Shown: piece by piece, positions 43,655 through 51,900 of the stretch
Layout of the letters: each line of letters opens with the position of its first letter
How positions within the stretch are numbered: position 1 is the stretch's first letter
From: Acidobacteriota bacterium
Lineage (GTDB): Bacteria > Acidobacteriota > Terriglobia > Versatilivoradales > Versatilivoraceae
DNA: 64,000 nucleotides
NCBI GenBank assembly: GCA_022826755.1
Contig: JAJDUG010000072.1
Span: 182,236 to 246,235 of the forward strand
Reading direction: 5' to 3'
Notes under the pieces: generated by a model
Told to the model about the DNA's origin: nothing
Seen by the model: the letters and a program-made list of their open reading frames with translations, nothing else
Database searches by the model: none
Position numbers and translations under genes: made by a program

Positions 43655-43726
43655 TCAGCGCCTTGGTGGCCCTTGGTCGTCCTTCGTGTGTCTTCGTGGA
43701 CACCTCTTTTTTGTCGTTGTTTCAGG
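43655..43726 (-). repeat. Dispersed ~60-bp CACGAAGG-type repeat, copy 3 (reverse)
   Basis: Between the divergent TPR and uvrA genes. On the minus strand it reads AAAAAAGAGGTGTCCACGAA, then GACACACGAAGGACGACCAA and GGGCCACCAAGG. It is the most diverged of the four copies and is again preceded by TGAAACAACGA. Confidence 0.8.
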
Positions 43727-43748
43727 CAATTGGCCTCCGGCGCCGCGC

Positions 43749-43778
43749 TTGACGGTTTTTCCCCGCCAGGACTATGAT
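43749..43778 (+). promoter_or_regulatory. sigma70-type promoter of uvrA
   Basis: TTGACG (43749-43754) and TATGAT (43773-43778) are separated by 18 bases, ending 45 bases before the uvrA start. It sits just beyond repeat copy 3. No clear LexA-type palindrome was recognised next to it. Confidence 0.55.
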
Positions 43779-43823
43779 GGCAGGTTTCGATCGAGTCCCT
43801 GTTTCATTCCTGGGTCGACCACC

Positions 43824-46634
43824 ATGGGTCTAGACAGCATTGTCGTCCGGGGAGCCCGGCAGCACAACCTCAAAAACATCACGGTTGAGATCCCCCGCCG
43901 CCGGCTGACGGTGATCACCGGCCTGAGCGGATCCGGCAAGTCGAGTCTGGCCTTCGATACCATTTACGCCGAAGGTCAACGCCGCTACGTCGAGTCGCTG
44001 TCCGCCTATGCCCGTCAATTTCTGGATCAGATGGAACGTCCCGACGTGGATTCCATCGAGGGACTCAGCCCGGCCATTTCCATTGAGCAGAAGACCACCA
44101 GCCGCAGCCCCCGTTCGACCGTAGGCACCATCACCGAGGTCTACGACTATCTTCGTCTGCTTTACTCATCCATCGGGGTCCCTCACTGCCACCGGTGCGG
44201 CCGCTTGGTCGCCCGCCAGTCGATTCGGCAGATTCTGGAGCGGATTCAGGAACTTCCCGCGGGCGAGCGCATCATGGTGCTAGCCCCGGTGGTGCGCGGC
44301 CGCAAGGGGGAATACCGCCAGTTCCTGGAGGGTCTGGCCGGACAGGGATTTGTCCGGGCCCGGATCGATGGCCGGCTGAGGCAGTTGGATGAGGAGATTC
44401 GCCTGGAGAGGCACAAGAACCACACCATCGAGGTTGTGGTCGACCGGCTGTTGATCAAGCCCGGCATCGAGCGCCGGGTAGAGAGCGCGATTCAGACGGC
44501 CATGAAGCTGACCCGGGGCATTGTGCTGATTGCGGTGGTCAACGGCGAGGAGCGGCTCTATTCGGAGAAGTTGGCTTGCGTGGACTGCGGCATTTCCGTC
44601 CCGGCGGTCGAGCCCAGGACCTTCTCCTTCAACAGCCGCTATGGAGCCTGCCCGAGCTGTTCGGGTCTGGGCACCCGCTTGGAGCTGGATCCGGTAAAGA
44701 TCGTTCCGGACCCGTCCAGGTCGCTGCTCAACGGGGGATTGGCCCCCTGGAGCAACCGTTTGCCCGCCAGGCCGAGGCGATTTCTCAAGGGAATCGCCTC
44801 CCATTTCAAGGTGGATATGAGCCTGCCCTACCAGAGCCTGCCGTCCAAGGTGCGTACCGCCGTCTGGAATGGCGTCGGGGGCTCGGCGGCCCTGGACGCG
44901 GGCATTCTGCAGCAGCTCAAGGAGTGGAGCTACCACGAGCAGGCCCATGCGACGCGGCTGAGAGCCTTTCTGACCCCCAGGCCCTGCTCGGCCTGCGGGG
45001 GCCGGCGACTGCGACCCGAGAGCCTGGCCATCAAGGTTGCCCGGCTGTCCATTGCGGACCTGACTGCTTTTCCCCTGGGGAACACCCTGCAGGTGATCCG
45101 GAACCTCAAGCTGACCCCCCGCGAAGAAACCGTGGCCGGCCGGGTGGTTCAGGAGGTGATCGACCGCATCGAGTTCCTGTGCGCGGTGGGCCTGGAATAT
45201 CTGAGTCTCGACCGTTCCGCCTCTACCCTTTCCGGAGGAGAAGCTCAGCGAATCCGGTTGGCCACCCAGATCGGGTCCAGGCTTCGAGGGGTGCTCTACG
45301 TCCTGGACGAGCCTTCCATCGGGCTGCACCATCGCGACAACCGGCGCCTGCTGAAAATGCTGCGGCAGCTCAGGGACCTGGGCAATACGGTGGTTGTGGT
45401 CGAGCATGACGAGGACACCATCCGCCTGGCCGATTTCGTGGTCGATCTGGGCGCCGGAGCCGGCAAGGCCGGAGGCGATCTGATCGCCAAGGGCACTGCA
45501 GCCGAGATATCGCACAATCCCCGTTCCCTGACCGGTCGCTACATCTCGGGGGAGCTGGAGATTCCGGTTCCCGACCAGCGGCGGAAAGGCGACGGCAAGG
45601 CCGTGGTCGTCCGGGGCGCCCGCCAGAACAACCTGAAGGGAATCAACGTGCGCTTCCCGCTGGGTCTGTTTACGGTCGTCTCCGGAGTCTCCGGGTCCGG
45701 CAAATCCTCTCTGGTCAATGACATCCTCTACCGCGCCCTGGCCAGGCGGCTGTACGGTTCGCTGGCCGGGCCCGGCCGGCACCGGAGCATTTCCGGCGCC
45801 ACGCTGATCGACAAGGTCATCGAGATCGACCAGCAACCGATCGGGCGGTCGCCCCGCTCGAATCCCGCCACCTATACCGGCCTGTTCACAGCCATCCGCG
45901 AGCTCTACGCCTCGCTGCCGGAATCCCGCGAGCGCGGCTACAAGCCGGGCCGCTTCAGCTTCAACGTCAAGGGCGGACGCTGCGAGGCTTGCCAGGGGGA
46001 TGGCCTGAGACGCATCGAGATGAGCTTTCTCCCCGATGTCTACGTCCAGTGCGACGTCTGCCGGGGGCGCCGCTACAACCGCGAGACCTTGACCGTCCAC
46101 TACAAGGGGCGCTCCATTGCCGATCTGCTGGAAAGCTCGGTGGACGAAGCGCTCGAAATCCTGGCCAACGTCCCCTCGATCCGCATGAAGCTTCAGACGC
46201 TGAGCGAGGTCGGACTGGGGTATGTCCACCTGGGACAGTCGGCGACCACCCTGTCAGGAGGCGAAGCCCAGAGGATCAAGCTGGCTCGGGAACTGAGTCG
46301 AAGGGCGACGGGGCGGACCCTCTACATCCTGGACGAACCCACCACGGGCCTGCATTTCGAGGATGTCAAGAGACTCCTGGAGGTGCTGCACCGCTTGACC
46401 GATCGGGGCAACACCGTGATCGTCATCGAGCACCAGATCGACGTTGTCAAGACGGCTGACTGGATCATCGACCTGGGTCCGGAAGGTGGCGAAGAGGGCG
46501 GCCGGATCGTCGCCCAGGGGACTCCGGAGGAGGTCGCCCAGGTTCCGGACTCCCATACGGGCCAGGCGCTGGCGCCGCTGCTGATGCCGGCCGGGCTCAA
46601 GGCGGCCGAGGCGCCTTCGGCCTACCTGCACTAG
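43824..46634 (+). CDS. uvrA: Excinuclease ABC subunit A
   Basis: DNA damage-recognition ATPase of nucleotide excision repair; 936 residues. First ABC module: Walker [20 protein letters not shown] near residue 33, zinc finger CVDCGISV ... CPSCSGLG, and signature [17 protein letters not shown]. Second module: Walker [17 protein letters not shown] near residue 621, zinc finger [18 protein letters not shown] ... CDVCRG, signature [16 protein letters not shown] and Walker [16 protein letters not shown]. The ATG at 43824 gives the family start [19 protein letters not shown]; the longer open frame runs through the promoter and repeat copy 3. Confidence 0.96.
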   Translation: MGLDSIVVRGARQHNLKNITVEIPRRRLTVITGLSGSGKSSLAFDTIYAEGQRRYVESLSAYARQFLDQMERPDVDSIEGLSPAISIEQKTTSRSPRSTVGTITEVYDYLRLLYSSIGVPHCHRCGRLVARQSIRQILERIQELPAGERIMVLAPVVRGRKGEYRQFLEGLAGQGFVRARIDGRLRQLDEEIRLERHKNHTIEVVVDRLLIKPGIERRVESAIQTAMKLTRGIVLIAVVNGEERLYSEKLACVDCGISVPAVEPRTFSFNSRYGACPSCSGLGTRLELDPVKIVPDPSRSLLNGGLAPWSNRLPARPRRFLKGIASHFKVDMSLPYQSLPSKVRTAVWNGVGGSAALDAGILQQLKEWSYHEQAHATRLRAFLTPRPCSACGGRRLRPESLAIKVARLSIADLTAFPLGNTLQVIRNLKLTPREETVAGRVVQEVIDRIEFLCAVGLEYLSLDRSASTLSGGEAQRIRLATQIGSRLRGVLYVLDEPSIGLHHRDNRRLLKMLRQLRDLGNTVVVVEHDEDTIRLADFVVDLGAGAGKAGGDLIAKGTAAEISHNPRSLTGRYISGELEIPVPDQRRKGDGKAVVVRGARQNNLKGINVRFPLGLFTVVSGVSGSGKSSLVNDILYRALARRLYGSLAGPGRHRSISGATLIDKVIEIDQQPIGRSPRSNPATYTGLFTAIRELYASLPESRERGYKPGRFSFNVKGGRCEACQGDGLRRIEMSFLPDVYVQCDVCRGRRYNRETLTVHYKGRSIADLLESSVDEALEILANVPSIRMKLQTLSEVGLGYVHLGQSATTLSGGEAQRIKLARELSRRATGRTLYILDEPTTGLHFEDVKRLLEVLHRLTDRGNTVIVIEHQIDVVKTADWIIDLGPEGGEEGGRIVAQGTPEEVAQVPDSHTGQALAPLLMPAGLKAAEAPSAYLH

Positions 46635-46654
46635 CCCGCCCGCGAAGGGGCAGG

Positions 46655-46720
46655 AACGACAAAAAGATCTCCACGAAGGGGCACCAAGGACGACGAAGGG
46701 CCACGAAGAAAGACGAAAGC
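46655..46720 (+). repeat. Dispersed ~60-bp CACGAAGG-type repeat, copy 4 (forward)
   Basis: Twenty bases after the uvrA stop. It reads AAAAAGATCTCCACGAAGGG, then GCACCAAGGACGACGAAGGG and CCACGAAGAAAGACGAAAG. Copies 3 and 4 flank uvrA in opposite orientation. Confidence 0.85.
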
Positions 46721-46791
46721 ATTTTTCTCCTGAGAGCGGTCTGGGGTGGATGACGGATTCGGTCATTGGGCGCGGCCGGCTTCGGTCTTTC

Positions 46792-46820
46792 TTGACACCT
46801 CCTTGGTGGGGGAACATAAT
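46792..46820 (+). promoter_or_regulatory. Near-consensus sigma70 promoter
   Basis: A perfect TTGACA (46792-46797), a 17-base spacer, then CATAAT (46815-46820), 36 bases before the unknown gene at 46857. This is the strongest promoter match noticed in the window. Confidence 0.65.
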
Positions 46821-46856
46821 TCGCTGCCCAATCAACCGTGCCCAAACGGTAAGAAC

Positions 46857-47468
46857 ATGAGCCTCTACGCTGAGTACCTCCTGACGGGCAAAGTGCCGCC
46901 TAAGAGACGCTTCCCGCTGACCGAAGCCCACCGAAAAGGCGTGGCGAAGATCATTCAGGAGATCCGGGAACTACTGCCCGATCTTTCGCCACCAGACATT
47001 CGGGCGGCAGGGGCGCTGCTCCTGGGCTTAGAGAGGCTTCCGTATACAACCGAAGGATTGCACACCGCCGTGTCGGTATCCAACGGGGGCTTCTGCTCCA
47101 CACTTTCACTGACCGAAGACACCTTCGAATGCAGCTACACGGAGAGCATACCGTCCCTCGGGGGTGGTACGGATTTCTCACACCGGATATGCTTCTACAC
47201 CGAGGTTGGTGGGTTCTTGGAGGACAACTACGAAGATCCAGGGGATGGAACGCTGGAGGAATGGCAGACGGGCATCGGCTTCTGGCACGAAACAGCACCG
47301 GCATTCGAGCGAGCGCAATGGGAGGATGGGTCTTCGGGTGACACATGGGAAACCGTTGAAGCATTCGAGCAAGAGCCGCATCACGGCTCAAGTTGGGACG
47401 ACGACTGGATTGAACAGCCAATAGAAGAGGACGACGACGAAGATTCGCCGGCGTACAGCCTTTTTTGA
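46857..47468 (+). CDS. Unknown protein with acidic, Trp-rich C-terminus
   Basis: I do not recognise this 203-residue protein. The N-terminal half is mixed helical (SLYAEYLLTGKVPPKRRFPL; IIQEIRELLPDLSPPDIRAA). The middle is polar with FCSTLSLTEDTFECSYTES. The last 60 residues are strongly acidic with scattered tryptophans (EWQTGIGFWHETAP; WDDDWIEQPIEEDDDEDSP). No signal or membrane segment is seen. ATG 46857 was chosen because it lies just downstream of a strong promoter; the frame extends to 46746, across that promoter. It is followed by a 7-bp hairpin. Codon and base usage are less GC-rich than in the housekeeping genes nearby, suggesting transfer. Confidence 0.65.
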   Translation: MSLYAEYLLTGKVPPKRRFPLTEAHRKGVAKIIQEIRELLPDLSPPDIRAAGALLLGLERLPYTTEGLHTAVSVSNGGFCSTLSLTEDTFECSYTESIPSLGGGTDFSHRICFYTEVGGFLEDNYEDPGDGTLEEWQTGIGFWHETAPAFERAQWEDGSSGDTWETVEAFEQEPHHGSSWDDDWIEQPIEEDDDEDSPAYSLF

Positions 47469-47480
47469 TGTGAGCTTCAT

Positions 47481-47506
47481 GTAGCGTTGTAAGCACCCGA
47501 CGCTAC
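47481..47506 (+). terminator. Hairpin after the unknown gene
   Basis: GTAGCGT (47481-47487) and ACGCTAC (47500-47506) form a perfect 7-bp stem with a 12-base loop, 13 bases after the stop at 47468. There is no T-run after it; it could also mask or expose the GGAGGG ribosome site just downstream. Confidence 0.35.
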
Positions 47507-47518
47507 GGAGGGCTGTTG

Positions 47519-47791
47519 ATGAGGGGAAGCACCAGCACCTTGAAGGAGTACACGGTTGGGGAGTCCCTAAAGATTTTCCGGGAGGCCGGGTTCACCAGGC
47601 TGGAGATGGCCAGGGGGCACCTGCTCCTGTGCAAGACCCACGAGCTGCGGCAGTCCTTTGCCGCCCACGCCGAAGAGTTGGGCTTGACCATGGGCGCTCT
47701 CAACGCAGTGGGTGAGAACTGCTTCGAGCCCTTTGGAACCGACGAGCAGAAGCAACGGAGCCTGGAGGCCATGGGGCTAGCGAGCAGATGA
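47519..47791 (+). pseudogene. Truncated sugar-phosphate isomerase/epimerase-like TIM-barrel gene
   Basis: A 90-residue open frame with the N-terminal look of xylose-isomerase-like TIM-barrel proteins: VGESLKIFREAGFTRLEMA (first strand-helix unit with the early Glu), then HAEELGLTMGALNAVGENC (second unit). It ends at residue 90, whereas the family usually has 260-300 residues. A good GGAGGG ribosome site precedes the ATG at 47519. The cut lies exactly where an N-terminally truncated cyclase begins, as expected from one deletion that removed the rest of this gene and the start of the next. A short functional peptide cannot be excluded. Confidence 0.55.
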
Positions 47792-48330
47792 ACATGAAGG
47801 TCTCCTACATGTGCGGCCACGCGGGTACCCACATGGATGCCCCCGAGCACCTGAGGCAGGGGAAGCCCTCCCTGGACGAGGTCCCCTTGAGCCGCTACGT
47901 GGGAAGGGCCCAGGTGGCCCACTATCCCGAAAAGGGATTCGACGATCCCTGGATCGGGGTGGCCGATCTGCAGCCTCTGGCCGACAAGCTGGGGGAAGGA
48001 AGCCGCCTCTTGATTCACACCGGTTGGGCCCGGTTCTGGAACGAGGACAACGACAACTATTTCGATCAGCAGAAGGCGCCCAAGCTGCACCTGGAGACCC
48101 TGGCCTGGCTGCGCGACCGCAAGGTGGGCCTCATCGGCGTCGACATGCCCAGCGTCAACGCCTTGCTGGATCAGCATGCCACCGTCTTCGACGCGGAAAT
48201 GCCGCCGAGCATTCTGGAGTTGTTGACCAATCTGGACAAGCTGCCCGAAGAGGTGACCTTGATCAGCCTTCCCCTCAAGATCCGGGAGGGAGATGGGTTG
48301 CCGGTTCGGGCCGTGGCTCTGATGGACTAA
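47788..48330 (+). CDS. Cyclase / kynurenine-formamidase-like protein, N-terminally truncated
   Basis: A 180-residue member of the metal-dependent cyclase family (amide or lactone hydrolysis). The metal-binding motif HAGTHMDAPEH is present near residue 11, followed by LLIHTGWARFW and LIGVDMPSVN. Family members normally have about 45 residues before the HxGTHxD motif (a DLTHPL...GMPVYPG strand), and these are missing. The start ATG overlaps the stop of the truncated TIM-barrel frame as ATGA. It may retain some folding but is probably damaged. The 130 bp after its stop hold no gene. Confidence 0.7.
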   Translation: MNMKVSYMCGHAGTHMDAPEHLRQGKPSLDEVPLSRYVGRAQVAHYPEKGFDDPWIGVADLQPLADKLGEGSRLLIHTGWARFWNEDNDNYFDQQKAPKLHLETLAWLRDRKVGLIGVDMPSVNALLDQHATVFDAEMPPSILELLTNLDKLPEEVTLISLPLKIREGDGLPVRAVALMD

Positions 48331-48460
48331 GGCCACATCGCGGCCTACCTTCCAGTGCAACATGGCAACGTAAGCATGTAGAATCAGCAAGTGCTCAATG
48401 CAACTCCGTGCGTCGTCGATCAAGGTTGTTGGCGGCAGGAGTTGCCATCGGAGTTATCTT

Positions 48461-50374
48461 GTGAATAACACCCTGTGCCTCCAAGAACTGTTCAACAATC
48501 GGATTTTCCAGGTTCCTGACTACCAACGAGGCTATGCATGGGAGCGGCAGCAGGTCGAGGAGTTTCTGGATGACTTGCAGTTGCTCAGTTCTAGTTCTGA
48601 CCGCCACCACTACACGGGTACTATCGTTCTCTTTCAGCAGGCCGGTGCCGCAACGAAGACGGACGATGAAGGGACGGATTACGATGTGATAGACGTCGTT
48701 GACGGGCAGCAGCGGCTGACGACCATCGTCCTGCTGCTCAATGAAATAAGCAGAGCATTGAGTGTTTTTGAGGACAGTAGCAGCCTGGCGCAGGGAATCA
48801 GAAAGAATTACATTGAGCGCACCAGCCTTGACGGCCAGCCACTCTATAAGCTTTCTCTCAATAAGGACACCGATGACTTCTTCAAGTCCGGCGTTCTTCC
48901 AGAGACGCCGGGTGTTGCCGCGCCGCCGATAACTTCGGCACAGAGGCTCTTGGACGCGAAGAACCAGATGGCCGACTATCTGGACAAGGCTGGAAGGGAC
49001 GCGGGCGACCCGGAGCAATGGCTACGGGGTCTGCAAAGAAGAGTCACAACCCGGCTCCATTTCAACTTGTACGAAGTCGAGCATACAGCAGAGGTCGGTG
49101 TGATCTTCGAGGTCATGAACGACCGGGGCAAGTCGCTAACCAACTTTGAGAAGGTCAAGAACTACCTGCTGTACGCTGCCTCAACCATCGACGTAGAAAT
49201 GGACCATACTAAGGATGAGCTTACAAACTCTGTTAACGATGCATGGGCGGACATGCTAAAGCGATTGATGGCCGCTGGATTGAGTTCGCCTTCAGATGAA
49301 GATCAATTGCTCCGTGCACACTGGCTCATGCAGTACGACCCGCAACAAAGGAACTGGGAGGGAAGCAAAAGCATCAAAAGTAGATTCGATCTGCGGCGTT
49401 ACACTAGGCAACCTGCCCAGATATTGAGCAAACTGCATCAGTACATAAAAGGCCTTGATGACGCATGTATCTGCTACTGCGATGCGCTCCGGCCAGCCAG
49501 AGACGACGCTTTTAAATCCTTTTCCTCAATGCCCAGCGTCCAGAATGCCGTCAAACTCTGGAACTGGAAGCTTGTCAGGATCCGGGTAACCGCAACCTTC
49601 CTGCCGTTGCTGATGGCTGTGAGACTTCGCTGGCCCTCCGACCCACGGAAATATCTTGAGATTTTGCAGATTTGCGAGGTATTTGCCTTCCGTTTCTATC
49701 GGGTTGCAAGGTTCCGGTCTAACTTCAGCCAGCCGCGCATGTTCAGGCTGGCTAAAAGAGTGGCTGACGGGATGGAATTTGATGCGGTCGTTCGGGAAAT
49801 CAAACTGAGCTACAGCGACGAAGACGCGAGGCGCCGATTCGACGAGTTTACAAACTCAGAAAGTCCTCGAAACTGGTACTGGAGGAGCGAACTCAGGTAT
49901 TTCCTATACGAATACGAGGAGCACCTAGCATCAGCCAAAGGCGCGTCGCCCAAAGTGAAGTGGGCGGATATCACCAGCGGGAGCCTAAAGGACACTGTTG
50001 AGCATGTGCTGCCTCAATCCATCGAAGAACGGCTCTACTGGCAGAAGCGATTCGATTCGGACGCCCACAAGGAATACATGCATGACATCGGCAATCTAAC
50101 CTTAACGAAGCACAACTCGTTCTATAGCAACAAGCCGTTCCCCGAAAAGAAAGGAGCGATTGACGCCAAGGGGCCTTGCTACGTTAGATCACCATTTTTT
50201 CAAGAGCAAGAGCTTGCCCAGTACGATGACTGGACGGCAGTAGCCATCGACCAACGTCGTTCCAATTTGCTCAATTGGGCGAAGGACCGATGGCACGTAG
50301 ACTTCCGTGGCATCGACGCGCCAGAGCCGGATAACGGTGACGACGACGAGGGCGACGACGTTGGCGCGGAGTAG
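48461..50374 (+). CDS. DUF262/DUF1524 (GmrSD-like) protein
   Basis: About 637 residues. The N-terminal DUF262 (ParB-like NTPase) domain carries RIFQVPDYQRGYAWER and VIDVVDGQQRLTTIVLLL. A helical middle follows, then a C-terminal DUF1524 HNH-type nuclease region: EHVLPQSIEE, HDIGNLTLTKHNSF and the later RRSNLLNWAKDRW. Fused DUF262-DUF1524 proteins include the GmrSD type IV restriction enzymes that attack modified phage DNA, so a defence role is likely. The GTG at 48461 follows GGAG and gives a family-typical start; ATG 48398 is the alternative. The gene is visibly more A/T-rich than its neighbours and stands alone, consistent with horizontal gain. Confidence 0.88.
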   Translation: MNNTLCLQELFNNRIFQVPDYQRGYAWERQQVEEFLDDLQLLSSSSDRHHYTGTIVLFQQAGAATKTDDEGTDYDVIDVVDGQQRLTTIVLLLNEISRALSVFEDSSSLAQGIRKNYIERTSLDGQPLYKLSLNKDTDDFFKSGVLPETPGVAAPPITSAQRLLDAKNQMADYLDKAGRDAGDPEQWLRGLQRRVTTRLHFNLYEVEHTAEVGVIFEVMNDRGKSLTNFEKVKNYLLYAASTIDVEMDHTKDELTNSVNDAWADMLKRLMAAGLSSPSDEDQLLRAHWLMQYDPQQRNWEGSKSIKSRFDLRRYTRQPAQILSKLHQYIKGLDDACICYCDALRPARDDAFKSFSSMPSVQNAVKLWNWKLVRIRVTATFLPLLMAVRLRWPSDPRKYLEILQICEVFAFRFYRVARFRSNFSQPRMFRLAKRVADGMEFDAVVREIKLSYSDEDARRRFDEFTNSESPRNWYWRSELRYFLYEYEEHLASAKGASPKVKWADITSGSLKDTVEHVLPQSIEERLYWQKRFDSDAHKEYMHDIGNLTLTKHNSFYSNKPFPEKKGAIDAKGPCYVRSPFFQEQELAQYDDWTAVAIDQRRSNLLNWAKDRWHVDFRGIDAPEPDNGDDDEGDDVGAE

Positions 50375-50462
50375 TTTCCCGCAAGCCCTGCCCAAGGGCC
50401 ACTAGCGTGAGCAGGTTCTAGTTCCCCTGCTTCTTTTCCGTGAGATCGAAAGGAACCCCGGA

Positions 50463-50816
50463 ATGATCTACGAACTCAGAATCTACCGCTTTCACCCGGG
50501 GCGCAAGCCCACCTTCCTGAAGTACTTCAAGGTGGCTCGCACCTTCATGGAGAAGTACGGCGTCACTTTCGTCACGGCCTGGGAGAACCTGGAACGTGAG
50601 GACGAGTTCATCTGGATGCGTTCCTTCTCGTCCCTGAAACAGCGCCAGAAGGCCGTCGACGCCTACTACGGCAGCCCGGAGTGGCTCGAGATCGTGGGCA
50701 GGATACGACCCACCATCAGGCGGCGGGAAGTGCGTCTCATGAAGGCCCGACCGGGGTCTCAGTTGCCTGGTCAGAACCCGTCCGACACCGGACCCACAGG
50801 AGGTCTCGCCCAATGA
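50463..50816 (+). CDS. NIPSNAP-family protein
   Basis: A 117-residue ferredoxin-like alpha/beta barrel protein: MIYELRIYRFHPGRKPTFL at the start, then FMEKYGVTFVTAWEN and EFIWMRSFSSLKQRQKAVDA, all NIPSNAP hallmarks. The last 20 residues are proline/glycine-rich and poorly conserved. The stop overlaps the next ATG as ATGA, so it is coupled to the luciferase-like gene. Such pairs suggest a small accessory or dimeric dioxygenase-like partner in breakdown of a small organic compound; the function is not known. Confidence 0.88.
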   Translation: MIYELRIYRFHPGRKPTFLKYFKVARTFMEKYGVTFVTAWENLEREDEFIWMRSFSSLKQRQKAVDAYYGSPEWLEIVGRIRPTIRRREVRLMKARPGSQLPGQNPSDTGPTGGLAQ

Positions 50817-51889
50817 AGCTGGGAACTTTCATGATGCCGCTGCATCCTCCGGAGAAATCCCGGACCGAGTGCTTCCAGGAGGACGTGGAGTACGTTCTTC
50901 TGGCCGAAGCCCTGGGTTTCACCGAGGCCTGGATCGGCCAGCACCACACGCTGGCCTGGGAACCCATTCCCTCCAACGATCTGTTCATCGCCCATATTCT
51001 GCCCCTTACCAGCAAGATTCGGCTGGGGACCGGGGTTTCGATCATTCCCCAGCACCACCCCGCCAACATCGCCATCCGCCTTTCCATGTTGGATCATCTC
51101 TCGAAGGGGCGGCTCAACTGCGGCTTCGGTCAGGGGGGGGTGCCCACCGACTGGGAGCTGTTCGACCTGCCGGACCCCCAGACCCAGGGTCTGATGACGC
51201 TCGAGGGCATCGACATGATCCTGAAGCTCTGGCAAACGGAAGTCCCCTTCGATTTTCAGGGGAAGTTCTGGCGTATCAGGATTCAGAGCCCCAGGCAGGA
51301 GTTGGGGATCGGGACCATTCTGCAGCCCTACCAGAAGCCCCATCCTCCCATCGGCATGAGCATCGTGAGAGGAGACTCGCGGGCAGCCTTCATGGCCGGC
51401 CAGCGCGGTTATCTCCCGCTCAGCACCAACCTGATTCCGGACTCCACGGCGGCTCAGCACTGGCAGCACTACTGCCGGGGCGCCGAAGCCGCCGCCCAGC
51501 CGCCGCCCAGCCGCGATCTCTGGAGAGTGTCCCGCAGCGTCTACGTGGGGGAGTCCAAGGACGAGGCCTGGGATCACCTCATGAACGGCAATGTGGCCCG
51601 CTCCTTCGAGTACCTTCTGGGGTTGCTGAAGTCGGCCAAGATGCTTCACCTGGCCAAGCACGATCCCGCGGTGCCCGACGAGGAGGTGACTCCCGAGTAT
51701 GCCATCAAGCACCTCTGTATCATGGGCAACGTCAAGGACTGCATTCGCCAGTTGGAGGAGGTCTGGGAGGTGACCGGTGGGTTCGGGACCTTGCTGATGA
51801 CCTCCAAGGACTGGGACGACGAGGCCAAGTGGCGCCGTTCCATGAAACTGCTGGCCGAGGAAGTGGTTCCGGCCCTGCCCACTATCTGA
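50813..51889 (+). CDS. Luciferase-like flavin-dependent monooxygenase (LLM class)
   Basis: A 358-residue TIM-barrel flavoprotein of the bacterial luciferase family. N-terminal MKLGTFMMPLHPP, then GFTEAWIGQHHTL, IRLGTGVSIIPQHHPANIA and DHLSKGRLNCGFGQG, the standard LLM strand motifs. It probably uses FMNH2 or F420H2 from a separate reductase; none is adjacent. The ATG at 50813 follows CAGGAGG. The pairing with NIPSNAP and a downstream convergent class III aminotransferase suggests oxidation of a carbon compound, but the substrate is unknown. Confidence 0.9.
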   Translation: MKLGTFMMPLHPPEKSRTECFQEDVEYVLLAEALGFTEAWIGQHHTLAWEPIPSNDLFIAHILPLTSKIRLGTGVSIIPQHHPANIAIRLSMLDHLSKGRLNCGFGQGGVPTDWELFDLPDPQTQGLMTLEGIDMILKLWQTEVPFDFQGKFWRIRIQSPRQELGIGTILQPYQKPHPPIGMSIVRGDSRAAFMAGQRGYLPLSTNLIPDSTAAQHWQHYCRGAEAAAQPPPSRDLWRVSRSVYVGESKDEAWDHLMNGNVARSFEYLLGLLKSAKMLHLAKHDPAVPDEEVTPEYAIKHLCIMGNVKDCIRQLEEVWEVTGGFGTLLMTSKDWDDEAKWRRSMKLLAEEVVPALPTI

Positions 51890-51900
51890 GACAAGGCAAG

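Noticed and set aside
40545..46720. CRISPR array from the recurring CACGAAGG units
   Set aside because: Copies are kilobases apart, in both orientations, with genes between them and no regular spacers or cas genes.
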